Shown: positions 24,701-31,004, counted from the stretch's first letter. The stretch: 64,000 bases of DNA from Siphonodentalium dalli (GCA_032622095.1 CP136066.1:170448664-170512663), one strand, 5' to 3'. Notes: generated by a model from the sequence alone, not told the origin. Numbers and translations are program-made.

Positions 24701-27004
24701 ACGGAAGCGCGAGTGGTCAGTACATTCATATTTTAATTTTACGCATCGTTTACTGTGTCTTCTATTGTGTCGATATGGTAAAAGCGCGTGGCATTCCATA
24801 TCTTCCAAGTTCCAACCAGTGAAATTCAATTAAAATCATGCTTATAAACACATAGACGGAGCCTGTTTTGAGCAGCCAATCAGAACATTTGTTTCATTTC
24901 ATATTAGGATAAGCTTAGACATAGCGGAGCGAATCTGACACAGCACGATTTGCCGACTGAAAAGTCAATTTAAAACTATTTTCTCTCATGAATTTTAATG
25001 AAAACATATGGATAAATTCTTAAGCAAATGTCACGTAAAAGATATCAAGACTGTTGTGAGTAGATGAGCGCACGATGTATTTGTGAAGCTCAATACTAGG
25101 TTGGTCCAGTAGGAATAAATTCGCAATGCGATAATTTGATGCACGCGTTGAACTGAGGAAATGGACTTAAATCACATTAAAAAATTAGCTCGATTTAGCT
25201 ATGTGAGCTCAAATGAGCTATTTAGCTCATTTGGCATCTGTGCCTGACCTGAAGTTTTCGCGATAGCCGCACTGTTTTCTAGTTTTACTCTAGTGATCCG
25301 AATAACCGTACCCGTACGATTGTTAATTTTGGAGAAAAAATCCACCCCCTACGATTCTTATTCAAGCCCCTACGATTATTTAATTTTGATCACCCATACT
25401 CCATGAATGATCGCATTATTCGTAGTTTTTAATCAAATGGCATGCATGAAACGGAATACGTTCAAAGAATTCGCGCAACCGTCTGGCATCGCAATATAAT
25501 CAATGATTTGATCCATGGGAAGTAACTCCATCCTCGCACGTGTCGCTATTTTGCAATTCGTGCGACCCTATTGCAATAGACAGACCCCCTCTGCGGGTAT
25601 TGTTTATCGATCAGTGAGGCGAACAAAGGTGACAACGCGTTATGTCTGTGTTTTTTTTTACAATTGACGCGTTATTAACTAAGAAGTTAATCAACGTCTG
25701 GGGCTCACGTTTGAAAGTTTCTTTAATTAGAACACAATTGAGTAGTTGGTGGACCGATTCCGACCAAAGAATTTTTTTTTCGTATAAAAGTGTTGACGCA
25801 GTGTTCTCCGTTCAAATCAATGACATTGAATAGGTTCTGCAAGAACCAGACGTTGTCCGTGCTGGGTCGATTAATCGTACCTAATAACTTCAGTGGAAGA
25901 TTTCCGTAATATGGCCTATTGGCTGGGGGCTGGTTAAATGCACTGTCGCTGATTGTGGCATCGGCTGATGTAATTTTTTACATTAATAAAGTGCATCATA
26001 AACCACTGTTAATGACCAATGAAGTTTATGAACACAATGTATTGAATACCACCACAGTTCTCGGCGATGTTATGATTATAATATTTGAACGAACGAACGT
26101 TGCGATTGATTTCAGTTATGAATAGCCAAACATACAAACAATATAAAAGTAGGAAAGTTAGAAACTATAAGTTTCACCAAACATCCAGTGCGTGGTTAAC
26201 AATCACAAACGTGTGCTCCCACCCGCAAATTACAGGACTTAGAACAAGTTAAGTATGATACACGATAACCTGTATTAGTAACATCTAAGGTGACAGTCGG
26301 CACATTTCAAAGCCATAGTGCCACCTGTCAAGTTTAAATTTATATACAACGACGTCGCCATAAGTTCAAAGCTGCAGTGCCACCGATTTGTAGAATATAC
26401 AATGGGCCGAAGAGTAACCATGTCGCATCATCAAATGAACTGCCGAGTGTTTGCAACATAAGTTAGTAGTACTCATGTTGTCGGAATCTCTTTGATTAAA
26501 TTGATGTTGTTAACCCTTCGGTTGTAGATTAAACTGTGTAAAAGAAACACCGTATTCAATAATACCCTGCATTTTCCGACGTCTGAAATAAATAACGCAG
26601 ATTAATCGACTATGGCAATGGTAATCGATTATCGGCTTTATCAACGGTTCATCGATTATACGATTAATCGTGGCACCCCTACTGTGTACCCTTCAGCACT
26701 TTTTTTGGTGAGAGTGACCCCTTCACTACAGCCTTGCTATGTCATCAAAACTCAAATAAAATCATGTCGTGTTGCATTATTATGGTTTATTTATTAATTA
26801 TACACTACACAACATGCTTTAAGTGTCATTTTCGCTTTAGTTTTTTTCAGCTTGGTTCTGCTTGGTATTTCGACGTTCCGACTTTTTGAGATTCGAACTT
26901 CGATCAAATATATATATCCCCCGTTATATACCTGTTTCAAAACATGTCGAGAATTTTCCAATAGCTATATCAACTTCCAGCTGTGGAAGGAAGTCGTGTG
27001 ACAT
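682..27004 (-). CDS. TTC27: TTC27-like tetratricopeptide repeat protein, N-terminal part (10 exons, 3' end outside window)
   Basis: Ten minus-strand exons (26932-27004, 15142-15307, 11389-11497, 6850-6984, 5129-5231, 4671-4707, 4022-4143, 3051-3169, 2336-2448, 682-748) have AG/GT borders and compatible phases. They join into about 348 codons starting MSHDFLPQLE. The order of blocks matches the TTC27 family as I know it: a WNGPP block, SVDGEAVY, LIARTLL, LWQLRCIAIHQ, then the signature TGAMGKRTKFQ and NLSLEDEDVLNEI. Family members are about 840 residues with the TPRs in the C-terminal half, so roughly 40% is here and the TPRs lie beyond position 1. TTC27 (yeast relative Emw1) is an essential, poorly characterised housekeeping protein. 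Introns range from about 0.3 kb to 11.6 kb and hold most of the mobile elements in the left half. The exon 3 donor is the weakest call; an extra small exon may be missing between exons 3 and 4. Confidence 0.88.
952..1908. mobile_element. Mariner-like palindromic MITE (family M2) split by a G-tract element
   Basis: Both ends show the M2 termini (TACAGTAA... and ...CATTACTGTA). The left arm and most of the right arm occupy 952-1165 as a near-perfect palindrome centred at about 1060. The last dozen bases of the right arm reappear at 1898-1908 after an inserted element. TA at both ends plus CAGT termini indicate a Tc1/mariner-type non-autonomous element. Confidence 0.8.
1166..1897. mobile_element. 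G-tract terminal-inverted-repeat element nested in the M2 copy
   Basis: The left end is CCAGGGGGGGACCGGAAAAA and the complement of the right end is a CCAG(G)n CGGAAAAAAACTGC sequence. These are inverted termini built of long G runs followed by CGGAAAAAAACTGC. GCATTAC is duplicated on both sides, as expected for a 7-8 bp target duplication. It contains a run of about 18 G near 1757-1775 and about 14 C near 1882-1895. It has no coding capacity. Confidence 0.65.
2336..2448 (-). CDS. TTC27: TTC27-like exon 9
   Basis: The exon begins NLSLEDEDVLNEINFTDADE and continues to LTPQELVLLLGV before a canonical GTGAGT donor. It corresponds to the NLELNDDTILNDI...EEIAIILG block of the family. Phase 0 in, phase 2 out. 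Confidence 0.9.
2561..2670. repeat. H hairpin plus AT-rich linker, isolated copy
   Basis: A palindrome with the core CTCTTATATATGCGAG and its complement is followed by the CTAACAATTTTTCTTACATT linker also found inside the M1 elements. The copy lacks the TTAA termini, so it is a fragment or a separately moved module. It lies in the TTC27-like intron between exons 8 and 9. Confidence 0.7.
3051..3169 (-). CDS. TTC27: TTC27-like exon 8 (signature GAMGKRTKFQ)
   Basis: Joined to exon 7 it reads LTGAMGKRTKFQQEDKAQLV, almost identical to the most conserved sequence of TTC27 proteins. It is flanked by TTGCAG and GTGAGT and exits in phase 0. Confidence 0.93.
3170..4021. other. Intron, no recognisable feature
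   Basis: AT-rich intron of the TTC27-like gene. I see no repeat family, open frame or RNA gene that I can support. Confidence 0.4.
4022..4143 (-). CDS. TTC27: TTC27-like exon 7
   Basis: The exon lies between ATTGCAG and GTGAGA and encodes 40 codons (LEMMFHIEAGNMCHTYFEYK...ISGLSIELT). It resembles the helical repeat just before the TGALGKRT signature of the family. Phase 2 in, phase 1 out. Confidence 0.88.
4671..4707 (-). CDS. TTC27: TTC27-like exon 6 (37-nt micro-exon)
   Basis: A short exon between TTTACAG and GTTGGA reads VLENKELMNDNRS after joining both neighbours. Its phases (1 in, 2 out) are exactly those needed to connect exons 5 and 7, which is the main support for so short an exon. 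Confidence 0.75.
5129..5231 (-). CDS. TTC27: TTC27-like exon 5
   Basis: The acceptor ATTGCAG leads into TSKLWQLRCIAIHQQILEDK...IELMNE and a GTACAA donor, phase 0 in and phase 1 out. LWQLRC.AIHQ.ILE.KS is the clearest family match in this part. Confidence 0.9.
5346..5513. repeat. Palindrome with ~65-bp arms
   Basis: The arms begin AATCAATTGGTTCCGAGAAT and end in the complement, ATTCTCGGAAACAATTGATT, with a short GC-rich centre around 5430. It is intronic in the TTC27-like gene and is probably a foldback MITE; no target duplication was established. Confidence 0.65.
5967..6026. repeat. H hairpin (shortened loop)
   Basis: The stem TTCTCTTATATATGC pairs with its complement, but the GAGTCGA part of the centre is missing on one side. 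It is inside M1 copy 5819-6269. Confidence 0.75.
6171..6239. repeat. H hairpin
   Basis: A near-perfect palindrome of about 68 bp (GCCAATGCATTCTCTTATAT and its complement) with centre CTATGGTCGA. It is in inverted relation to the preceding copy. Confidence 0.8.
6850..6984 (-). CDS. TTC27: TTC27-like exon 4
   Basis: This exon is exactly 45 codons in phase 0, flanked by TTTGCAG and GTAAAT. It reads ISSQSVQEMLSVDGEAVYNL...PAYLLIARTLL...FGDLK, matching the LDGESIY...LLARIIL stretch of the family. Confidence 0.85.
7401..7636. mobile_element. TTAA-flanked MITE with different termini carrying the same H hairpin
   Basis: Its termini are TTAACCCTTTGAGTGCCAGG and the exact complement, TTAA at both ends. 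Beyond TTAACCCTTT they differ from M1. The interior contains a poly-A tract and the H hairpin at 7518-7586. Confidence 0.75.
7518..7586. repeat. H hairpin
   Basis: Intact stem, CAATGCATTCTCTTATATAT and complement, around centre GCGACCTATGGTCGA. It is nested in the 7401-7636 MITE. Confidence 0.8.
7745..7960. mobile_element. Palindromic MITE M2 with TA target duplication
   Basis: A full-length M2 copy: TACAGTAATGCTCTAAG... folds back through GAGAGCTTTCCGATGAATGG to ...CATTACTGTA. It lies in a duplicated segment whose other copy (about 8800-8860) lacks it, so the insertion point is visible as an empty site. Confidence 0.88.
8193..8261. repeat. H hairpin
   Basis: Intact copy within the M1 element, centre GAGTCGACCATAGGTCGCC. 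Confidence 0.8.
8278..8346. repeat. H hairpin
   Basis: Second intact copy, 17 bp after the first and in opposite orientation, so the pair forms a higher-order inverted repeat. Confidence 0.8.
9113..10861 (+). mobile_element. Non-autonomous Helitron
   Basis: It starts TCTATATATATAAAACCCGT after an A (9112). It ends with a hairpin (CCCGTCA, TTTT, GTGACGGG near 10832-10850), a short spacer and CTAG, followed by T (10862). A 5' TC, a 3' hairpin with CTRR and insertion between A and T are the established Helitron criteria. It is 1749 bp with no Rep/helicase gene. A GT-rich stretch near 9137-9180 and about 2.5 long internal tandem units (10027-10800) fill it. It sits in the intron between TTC27-like exons 3 and 4. 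Confidence 0.82.
10027..10800 (+). repeat. Tandem ~240-320-bp units inside the Helitron
   Basis: Three degenerate copies start near 10027, 10345 and 10611 (markers GAATTGAGCCTGTTTCAGTT, GCGTTCCATAT, AATACAGTTTTATTGAAATA, CAGTGCAGGGCGTGTGATCA). Copy length shrinks from about 318 to about 190 bases. Confidence 0.75.
11389..11497 (-). CDS. TTC27: TTC27-like exon 3
   Basis: The acceptor TTTTTCTTCCAG is followed by RQLETLLVGIACLYLYVQ then NNWNGPP, the recognisable family block (FVQSNW.GPP in vertebrates). A GTATGC donor at 11388 keeps phase 0 with exon 4; an alternative GTAAAG donor five bases earlier would give phase 1. The family has about ten more residues here, so the 3' border is uncertain. 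Confidence 0.8.
12542..12849 (+). CDS. Orphan 5' exon with EF-hand-like loop, inside the palindrome
   Basis: The ATG opens 102 codons (MRDWLLAGVNLSDFPPPGAH...) up to a GTGTGT donor at 12850; the frame continues only five more codons. Codon choice and composition look coding. The stretch FQELDPKGSGVLLPDDIHKA resembles an EF-hand helix-loop-helix (D..GSG.L...D) but lacks a canonical acidic residue at loop position 3. I do not recognise the protein and see no partner exon on this strand nearby. It may be the first exon of a gene captured by the foldback element, or a nested gene. Confidence 0.45.
13225..13352. repeat. Small palindrome in the spacer of the giant foldback
   Basis: AATTAGGTATGGACC and its complement flank CTCGCCAAAAAGCTC, with outer arms TTTACAAAACTC and GTTTTGTAAATT. 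The overall span is about 128 bp. Confidence 0.7.
14387..14920. mobile_element. Terminal-inverted-repeat MITE, ~530 bp
   Basis: Ends AAAGATGGATTATCTCTTTA and TAATCCACCTTT are complementary. Further in, GAAGACCCCTGTCCGGAAA pairs with TTTCCGGACAGGGGTCTTC (about 14464 and 14829), giving about 85-bp diverged inverted repeats. There is no open frame. Confidence 0.7.
15142..15307 (-). CDS. TTC27: TTC27-like exon 2
   Basis: The exon runs from a TTTTCAG acceptor to a GTACAT donor. It reads NQLLKIFTEGSFQNLLETRE... to NYIESDPTNSHL with no stop, phase 1 in and phase 2 out. It aligns by position to the helical N terminus of the family. Confidence 0.85.
15902..15972 (+). repeat. Inverted copy of the retrotransposon ORF2 3' end
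   Basis: ATCCTACCAGATGTCAGTA followed by TTCAGACGACCA and CAATCGTAAGTGG matches, on the opposite strand, the end of ORF2 and its 3' flank (17120-17226) with a ~40-base deletion. It is probably a 5'-truncated relative in opposite orientation, or a shared terminal module. Confidence 0.5.
15973..17207. other. CpG-rich repetitive stretch between LINE 3' ends
   Basis: The stretch has repeated CGTGGCTGG and GGCTGGCGGCGG words, several copies of a CGTAAGTGGA/CGCAAGTGGA word in both orientations (15955, 16999, 17130) and CGACGACATTAGAGCCCGAA-type inverted matches. These look like subterminal repeats of a DNA transposon, but I cannot define its borders. No gene seen. Confidence 0.35.
17208..18146 (-). 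CDS. Retrotransposon ORF2, C-terminal part after frameshift
   Basis: 312 residues in the frame following the break. They begin in the RT thumb (LPRMLYGIECVTYSMTDLNL) and end with a Cys/His motif at about 209-228 (C-x2-C-x13-C-x-H), typical of LINE C-termini. Its apparent ATG is internal; it belongs to ORF2. A one-base loss in the AGTTAATTG tract (18160-18168) would account for the break; ORF2 would otherwise be about 1150 codons. Confidence 0.88.
   Translation of the reverse strand: MLPRMLYGIECVTYSMTDLNLLEIYQRKVLKQLQYLPPRTPNAAVYALLGCLPIEAVIHKKMLSLFSSIIHNKGSVEISIAERQLAMKNLDSTSWFVTVRKVLWMYELPSVFEVMESPLDKKSWKELVEKKVHELWEGRIRADLKLKSSLKYLNPDTVQIGSPHHLWVSLHSNVHDVNLAAIKARLLTGTYTLQRNRSVYSRQKESSVCLLCKDGEETRENFLTACRHERMIDAREKAIRKLQSILPDSTLTNILADSNLLTQLILDCSMSVIVEMIDLHMDQLMLNSIEIWSRQYIGRLHSIRSSILTRCQ
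18098..20677 (-). CDS. Retrotransposon ORF2: endonuclease and reverse transcriptase (5' part, frameshifted at 3' end)
   Basis: 859 residues. The endonuclease (about 20-260) retains the expected motifs: N27, E52 in QEHWL, Y134, GDWN at 171-174, D220 and SDH at 246-248. The reverse transcriptase (about 500-760) shows KYRGITV, LDTQKAFD (D634), VRQGGVLSA and CADD at 726-729, a variant of the usual F/YADD. The catalytic residues are thus all present. After 'APNVSIN' (near 18160) the frame leaves the protein and stops at 18098, while the continuation is in the next frame. A later ATG at codon 10 (MAASS) may be the true start. Confidence 0.9.
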   Translation of the reverse strand: MRGPSLGSDMAASSISNEHVITIMTINVKNIKSNQIYTQQLLDQCDILCIQEHWLYKYQQGFLEEFQDSHTTYSKSVDEDNIISPQEMPRGYGGVATLLKREKFPVTKMLPDGSPNLIVVEISVEPPICLINVYMPSRGDADSEERFGSYLDEVTEISKKYRDTHIIIYCGDWNTSLLMRDNNRRDVKLDCAADEIGMKSIVCMQPTFYHTNERDMSQIDYIFIHTKYQELLIDIAIAERSELNTSDHVPVTGKIKLILSGERKEECNKVPVRIKWENCNQQLYEDYVRCHLKSGKSQSQFDMGLMIEDLSKVLKTAAKKSIPKFKEMVKVKKKERVWSEEIAAVKMSKKAFWEWKTQGRPKSPTNRLLMNRKRTSRLLRSAQRLEAVNNRKMMIEEIIQAKGENSSLFFKLVNKQRQNKSTVTKELFVNGRTLSSSEDIREGWAEYFAGLASPLEDPLFNDTYDKEVDKDILAIESLCSDQHMPLPIISEIEVEKIISSLKNGKSKDHLGLQAEHIKMGGLPVIKFLTDFINQCFEQKKVPDILKIGVLTPVHKKDEKILPTKYRGITVTPIVLKVIENILIKTSSEKLNLTQSKLQKGFTKGVSATNAGVIITEVLNEAKESKKPLHLVTLDTQKAFDVVPHTHLDEVQGDEWLLINNIYKDMATRVKWENELSHQFDIQQGVRQGGVLSAVHYKRFNNPMLLNIERHYNGARIGHIQIPHTTCADDVALLSHDGSEMNVMLKEVEDFSRLNIYKINPMKSAALSLNIKDIPALETFTFEEKPIVAEDKLTHVGLERNIGGKLNVDERIQRGRRTVYALMGAGLHGRNGLAPNVSINYGMFMCFQECYTGSNVSHTV
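20617..22956 (-). CDS. Retrotransposon ORF1 protein with PHD finger and coiled coil
   Basis: 779 residues. A C4HC3 zinc finger lies at about 198-247 (C198, C201, C212, C215, H220, C223, C244, C247), matching PHD fingers. A heptad-rich charged coiled coil spans about 362-422 and probably drives multimerisation. The N terminus carries the block LKYTMNIYDTNSSVLVNG, which I associate with ORF1-like proteins of invertebrate elements. Near the C terminus are three ~17-residue repeats around SSVIADVDTNK. The role is RNA-binding chaperone/assembly protein of the element. The stop lies 60 bases inside the start of ORF2, so the ORFs overlap in different frames. Confidence 0.85.
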   Translation of the reverse strand: MCLIHILIHRRPVLRHPTIVKPGMQYYLQLSSSLWQAFKNASKEVLSSVERYEVKPSHGVDEQGIKVDHQLRVYNKSKKGEENSRLKYTMNIYDTNSSVLVNGVQAHSLFYQEHLPLIQYSMFELTQIEEIDDMFKDILSQSSQKKFRDNITSDSRSKHLIDRRVFGKSEETADSQQYSVESETLASIAGSEVIDVVCDLCLNPAEEDAVLCPQCSNWMHYQCLQLSVATIEQIESVPDYNYVCPGCSTLDDQMKVPAAPSCSSSRFSGPTVTGIDRQLRSGPDVNVIMNISTLEDASQTSMVTSLNGVYDIQHVSDSATCNLSSQTNIKDVCDSQHDDEDRCNTLERTSGSKEQDQVTSTVALKDLKSRERKLALKEKKIQLREQELCEQSHQLTLARSEISKLENKIEELNNSNRILRMKVAAIPDTTEKQVRIDRPAFNTVTPPPGFIPLGYTGNKQNLYNTCNWESQHPCNLEFEMLKRKNIEMEVSIMKIQSKIQEQEIQTMKNSILTNQHVSPPISSESQQLFHTHTGINNPPPSSYEGQHLYHPNVSTCNPHYVNNAVNGPYRNMLLHPVLNGREQIQNRRKRFVQNSWRNTRNDYMNNYVDNETNKSDSTRRRDRCFEDNGIEISQRGMDTKLQQTYTGTSTGSSETQPDIYRSQEEIPNQSTSHQSSVIADVDTNKTIHQSSVIANVDTNKISHLPSVIADVETNRSHNPQHPLKTVIMEKTCIRNTSNNINETEDAVDEVDRSQDSQHFLCGGRASEVTWRHLQSAMSM
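22966..23100 (-). repeat. 46-bp tandem monomers (about 3 copies) upstream of ORF1
   Basis: TTTATAGTGC starts at 22967, 23013 and 23059, giving an exact 46-bp period with the shared words CCTTCTTG and CACTTATTTTGCACT. Position upstream of ORF1 is that of promoter monomers in some LINEs. Confidence 0.8.
23171..23337. repeat. Degenerate direct repeats around AAAGAGCGTTT
   Basis: TATGGTAGAA(A)TAAAGAGCG occurs at about 23176 and 23293, with a further AAAGAGCGTTTC near 23257. They lie between the 46-bp monomers and the MULE relic and may belong to the 5'UTR of the retrotransposon or flank it. Confidence 0.5.
23323..23860 (-). pseudogene. MULE-like transposase relic
   Basis: Reading the minus strand across at least two frame breaks gives PILVGPVFMHWDVTTQTYHR, NKIVFGTDDE, MKACFPTAGHTLCTLHLMKN, NKIFGTK, MTIDDRETYDEI and RLWTNNNGESMNN in order. 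This resembles the catalytic region of MULE-type transposases (the D, C..H and WTNNN.ESMN blocks). Frameshifts near 23538 and 23700 and the missing ends show it is dead. Superfamily placement is from memory of the motif order. Confidence 0.5.
24255..25256. mobile_element. Foldback element with ~143-bp terminal inverted repeats
   Basis: The left arm (about 24255-24398) contains GGCACAGGTGCCAAATGAGC, repeated GAGCTAAAT words and AATTATCGCATTGCGAATTT. The right arm (about 25115-25256) is its complement at more than 90% by eye. The 720-bp core has a 79-codon open frame (24590-24829, minus) that I do not recognise and do not call. Confidence 0.75.
25866..26690. mobile_element. Truncated hAT-like element (family hAT-B)
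   Basis: Similar throughout to 41750-42960 (GTAATATGGCCTATTG, TAAAGTGCATCATAAACCAC, CGATTATACGATTAATCGTG). It ends with the GGCACCCCTA terminus, but the left terminus is missing, as the match starts at GATTAATCGTACCTAATAA. It lies just 5' of TTC27-like exon 1 on the gene's strand-wise downstream side, in intron 1. Confidence 0.75.
26932..27004 (-). CDS. TTC27: TTC27-like exon 1 (start codon)
   Basis: The ATG (complement of 27002-27004) opens 24 codons plus one base (MSHDFLPQLE...FET+G) and ends at a GTATAT donor. Phase 1 fits the phase of exon 2, whose first codon is completed as Gly. The matching phase and the small size of the missing N terminus support this as the first coding exon, although it sits 11.6 kb upstream of exon 2. 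A YY1-like GCCATTTT lies about 100 bp upstream. Confidence 0.75.
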
Positions 27005-27130
27005 TTTTAGGAAACAAATTTAGTAATAATACAGGCAGATATGGGTTATTGTTTCAACGATCATTCGCCGCAATTTTAGTCACGTCTTCTTATGGGCGCA
27101 GCCATTTTAATTACTTGAAAATTTTAAACC
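27005..27130 (-). promoter_or_regulatory. Probable TTC27-like promoter or 5'UTR with YY1-like site
   Basis: Immediately upstream of the exon 1 ATG. On the minus strand the sequence AAAATGGCTGCGCC (complement of about 27096-27109) is a good YY1-type element, often found near the start of housekeeping genes. No TATA box is evident. The assignment is by position and motif only. Confidence 0.35.
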
Positions 27131-27940
27131 GGATCCGGATTGTATGGTCTTATTTGAGGTAAACTATTTCCTAATAAACTGAGGGTGTCTATATGATGTG
27201 TCTAAATAAAGGTCAATATACCAATATGTTATCGATATATATCTCAGAAGATTCTCACAACCAAGTTTATTCTTCTCGAATAGTGCACTCGTCCACAATA
27301 ATCTAGGTCAAATTCCAGGTTTTTAGTTTACTGTGTTGGTGGTTTGGGCTGAACGGCGGAAATACCACCGTGAATTTCAAGTGGGTATTCTCAAATTATT
27401 ATTAGCTTTAAACTGAAAAATTATTTAAGTAGCATGTCAATAATTTCACGAGTGATATATTATTCATTTTAATATACCAGCAACATGGATTGTCGGTCGA
27501 TGTCTGAATTAAACCACGCACACGGTGCCACAGCCTTCCCTTTGTCTGCACAGTGGTATGGCCACCAGGCCACCGCCATTTTAGGCTGTTTTTCTAAATT
27601 AGGTCATGGCATTAATCGATTCTTTCCTGTAATTTCTTAGTTCTACTTAGATCTGTGGAATATTGTTCCATTAAAGAAATTAAATAGATTATTATATGGG
27701 ATCATCCTACATGTACCATAACAATGTAATCTGCCGGTACATCAACCCCAGGAATGTACCACTTCAAGTTCAGTGGTCATACAATATTAAAAGGGGTTCA
27801 TTATGGGGGGTGGGTGCATCTATCTGCATAATTTCTAATATAATCTTGCCACTACATCTGAAGGGTCCGATGTTGTACCACTACACACAAAATGACTCGT
27901 TTCTACATGTTTATTGTCATGTGACATGAAGTTGTTTTAT

Positions 27941-28356
27941 CAGGTCAGGGAGAACCCAAAGTCGATGTACTAAACCTTGATTTGTGTGAAAAAACCTCGA
28001 TTGAGGTTCTTCGAGACCATGTGACCACTGGTGATATAGTGTGGAGTATTTCATCTTACACCTATGGGAGGCCAAATTCACATTTAATAATTAATTGTGC
28101 TTGATTGCGCTTAAGCACAATTAATTATTAAATGTGAATTTGGCCTCCCATAGGTGTAAGATGAAATACTCCACACTATATCACTTACACTATATTACTT
28201 CTATTAGTATCATATTTGGTTTAGAGTGTTTCCCCTTACATGTATATCATGGGTGTATGTTTTTGACCAGTGATCACATGGTCTCGAAGAACCTCGATCA
28301 AGGTTTTTCACACAAATCAAGGTTTAGTACATCGATTTTGGGTTCTCCCTGACCTG
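27941..28356. repeat. Long palindrome A (~170-bp arms)
   Basis: CAGGTCAGGGAGAACCCAAA at the left is mirrored by TTTGGGTTCTCCCTGACCTG at the right. Arms continue to the centre near 28100 (GTGCTTGATTGCGCTTAAGCAC). The right arm has about 75 extra bases (28184-28262). Confidence 0.85.
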
Positions 28357-28362
28357 TTTATA

Positions 28363-28983
28363 CCGAAAAGAGATGTCACCACCACTACTTATTAATATAA
28401 TTGACAAGTAGGGAAAGCTACTGAGCCCACCCATGATGACCCACCTCCCATCAAACCATGTCACCGCTCGTTTCGTGTTCAATTGCATCAATAAAAACAT
28501 TAATTTCAGAAAAGTACCACATCCTAGTAATAAAACATATATTTCTTTTCATGTTTACCGTAAGTGCAGTAGAAAATTATCACTTTATAATTACTTTTAA
28601 CGTATACAACTTCCCAAACAACAGCGGCTCGCTGATTCCACGAGTCGCCATCCGAGAGTCAAGCATTTGAAATTATCTGCCCTTGACTCTCGGATGGCGA
28701 CTCGTGGAATCAGCAGCCCATAGTTGTTTTCGGATGTTGTATACAATAAAAGTAATTATAAAGTGATAATTTTCTACTGCACTTACGGTAAACATGAAAA
28801 GAAATATATGTTTTATTACTAGGATGTGGTACTTTTCTGAAATTAATGTTTTATTGATGCAATTGAAAACGAAACGAGCGGTGACATGGTGTGATGGAAG
28901 GTGGGTCATCATGGGTGGGCTCAGTAGCTTTCCCTACTTGTCAATTATATTAATAAGTAGTGGTGGTGACATCTCTTTTCGGG
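28363..28983. repeat. Long palindrome B (~300-bp arms)
   Basis: CCGAAAAGAGATGTCACCAC is mirrored by GGTGACATCTCTTTTCGG. The arms are nearly identical along about 300 bp to a centre near 28673 (CCATCCGAGAGTCAAG...CTTGACTCTCGGATGG). It starts six bases after palindrome A. Confidence 0.88.
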
Positions 28984-29438
28984 TTTTTTGACAAGTTTCC
29001 AACAACTGTGCTTCAATCTTTACCATTATGAAGGAGTTCAAACTTTTGATAGTCAGATTGGAATGACTCTAAAAATAAAATCAGGGAATCAATCAATCAA
29101 TTAAGATTTTTGGGTACTACATGTATTGTAGTATGATGTACATGGATCGCATTTTGTTTTCCATTGAACAAGGCAAAACAAAGTTTAAATATATATTTGC
29201 ACACTATAAAATGGTGATCTCGGATAATTATGTCGCCTAAATATATTCAGTAATATCACATCAGTGAATTAGAAGAAAGTATGTACTGATAGTATTTTAT
29301 AATATTTGAGGTCCACTCGATTCGCGTTCTGTTATTGCGTACCAGTATACAAAACATGGAATATCACCAACACGGAAACGGAATTTGGGTTTACGCAGCC
29401 ATAGTATGTGCTTGGTTAGTTTAGAGTTACATCCCATT

Positions 29439-29505
29439 GAGTGCCCGTTATTTAGTAAAGGTAATATCATAGATGAAGGTAATATTTTACTAAATAACGG
29501 GAATA
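29439..29505. repeat. Small palindrome
   Basis: CCCGTTATTTAGTAAAGGTA and TATTTTACTAAATAACGGG flank a short loop. It would form a ~22-bp stem. Confidence 0.7.
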
Positions 29506-31004
29506 TTAGAGTTATATTTCTTTGAAAAACTCAAAACATTGGGCGACGACGGGAAGTCGATTCGTCGAATGATATTGCACTTTGTACAATGCCATGGGCA
29601 TTGGTTGTCAACTACATGTACGAAAGTCAAACTACACGCGCGCCAGACAACACGCCTGTAATAAACTTTCACGCGCCAGGACAACAAATGCGCACACCAA
29701 TTGCGCGCTGGCAACTGGCTAGGTGACGTACAGTGTTAGTGTAGTTTCCAGTAATTATTTGGGGACACCTGTTTTATATGCCAAAGTCATATCCGAAGGC
29801 CGCAGCCCTAAGTTGGGGAGGGTATGGGAAGGGTGGCCTCCCCTGGAACTACATACTGCCATAAAATGACAATTTGTCGCTTTATTTTCTTATTTAGTGT
29901 TAGTTGTGTTTGTTTTCTAGTAGTATAAATGGTCAAAAACAAATTATCTGAGTATTGTTTTCTTCTTTCCAACTTTTTTTGGGCGCCTGGAGTTTGGGCG
30001 CCCATACCTGTTACAGGTACAAAAACTGGCCTGGAAACTACCCTGGTGACGTAGGTCGGTCCCTGAGTATACATGTAGTTGTGATATATACATGTATGTG
30101 TACCGTATACGGTACCTTGTACATGTACTTCAGAAGGGGTGGAACTGCATGGTTTTGCCTTGTTTATCCGTTGCCCTCAGATTATTTTCTTACTTTAACA
30201 TGTACCAGTAGAAGCCAGATATGGGACATGTATTCTCATTTTGTTATTCAATATGACTACATGTACATGTCTGGGACTCAGAAAATTTATCATTGGTGAC
30301 AATGAAGGTTTTTTTTCTGTGATAGAAGCATTAGAGTTCGTAATTTTTGTAAGGTTTTTTGAAAATTACCTACATGTACCGGTAGTTTTTCCCCCTCCAC
30401 CTCAACATATAATGGGCAGTTACTCTGATTTCATTGTTTGATATGACTAAGCAACTCAGAACAATCATTGGTGATAAGGAATCATGTATTTTCTGGGAAA
30501 TAGGCAATAACTTAAGTTCGGAGAATGCCCAGGGGGAAAGATAAACTGTTACAACGGTACTACTAGTATACATGTATACTTGTGCACGTGTACAAGTGTC
30601 TAATAAATATTATTCCATCTCAAAAAATTCAATTTCTTCATTTGGAAAACAGGTGTTTCCAAAAAATATTATACCCGGTATGGTACTCTCAATAGATTTG
30701 CAGGGCAGAATATAAGAACAGGGTGGAAATTAAAATTATTGTAATACATGTAATAGTGGAAGGCGGAATACTAGTAGAAGCACAGGGTTGAAGTTGGGTA
30801 TCAATTCTCACAGAAAAGGCAATAATTATTTAAATGTTCATGGTTTTGATACCTGGTAACTAAATCATGATGTTCAGACCACAGAAAATTAAATGTCTGG
30901 TTAGGGTTACAGGCCTACCCCACCAGAAGGCTTTGACTCAGAATTTGATAAATCAGCCAATTCTAAAACATTTGAAATTGTTTATTATTCATCGTATAAA
31001 TAAC

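Noticed and set aside
24590-24829. 79-codon minus-strand frame in the foldback core
   Set aside because: No recognised similarity, no splice context; not called as a gene.
28458-28912. Two mirror-image open frames of 70 and 79 codons
   Set aside because: They are the same sequence read from the two arms of palindrome B; no independent coding evidence.
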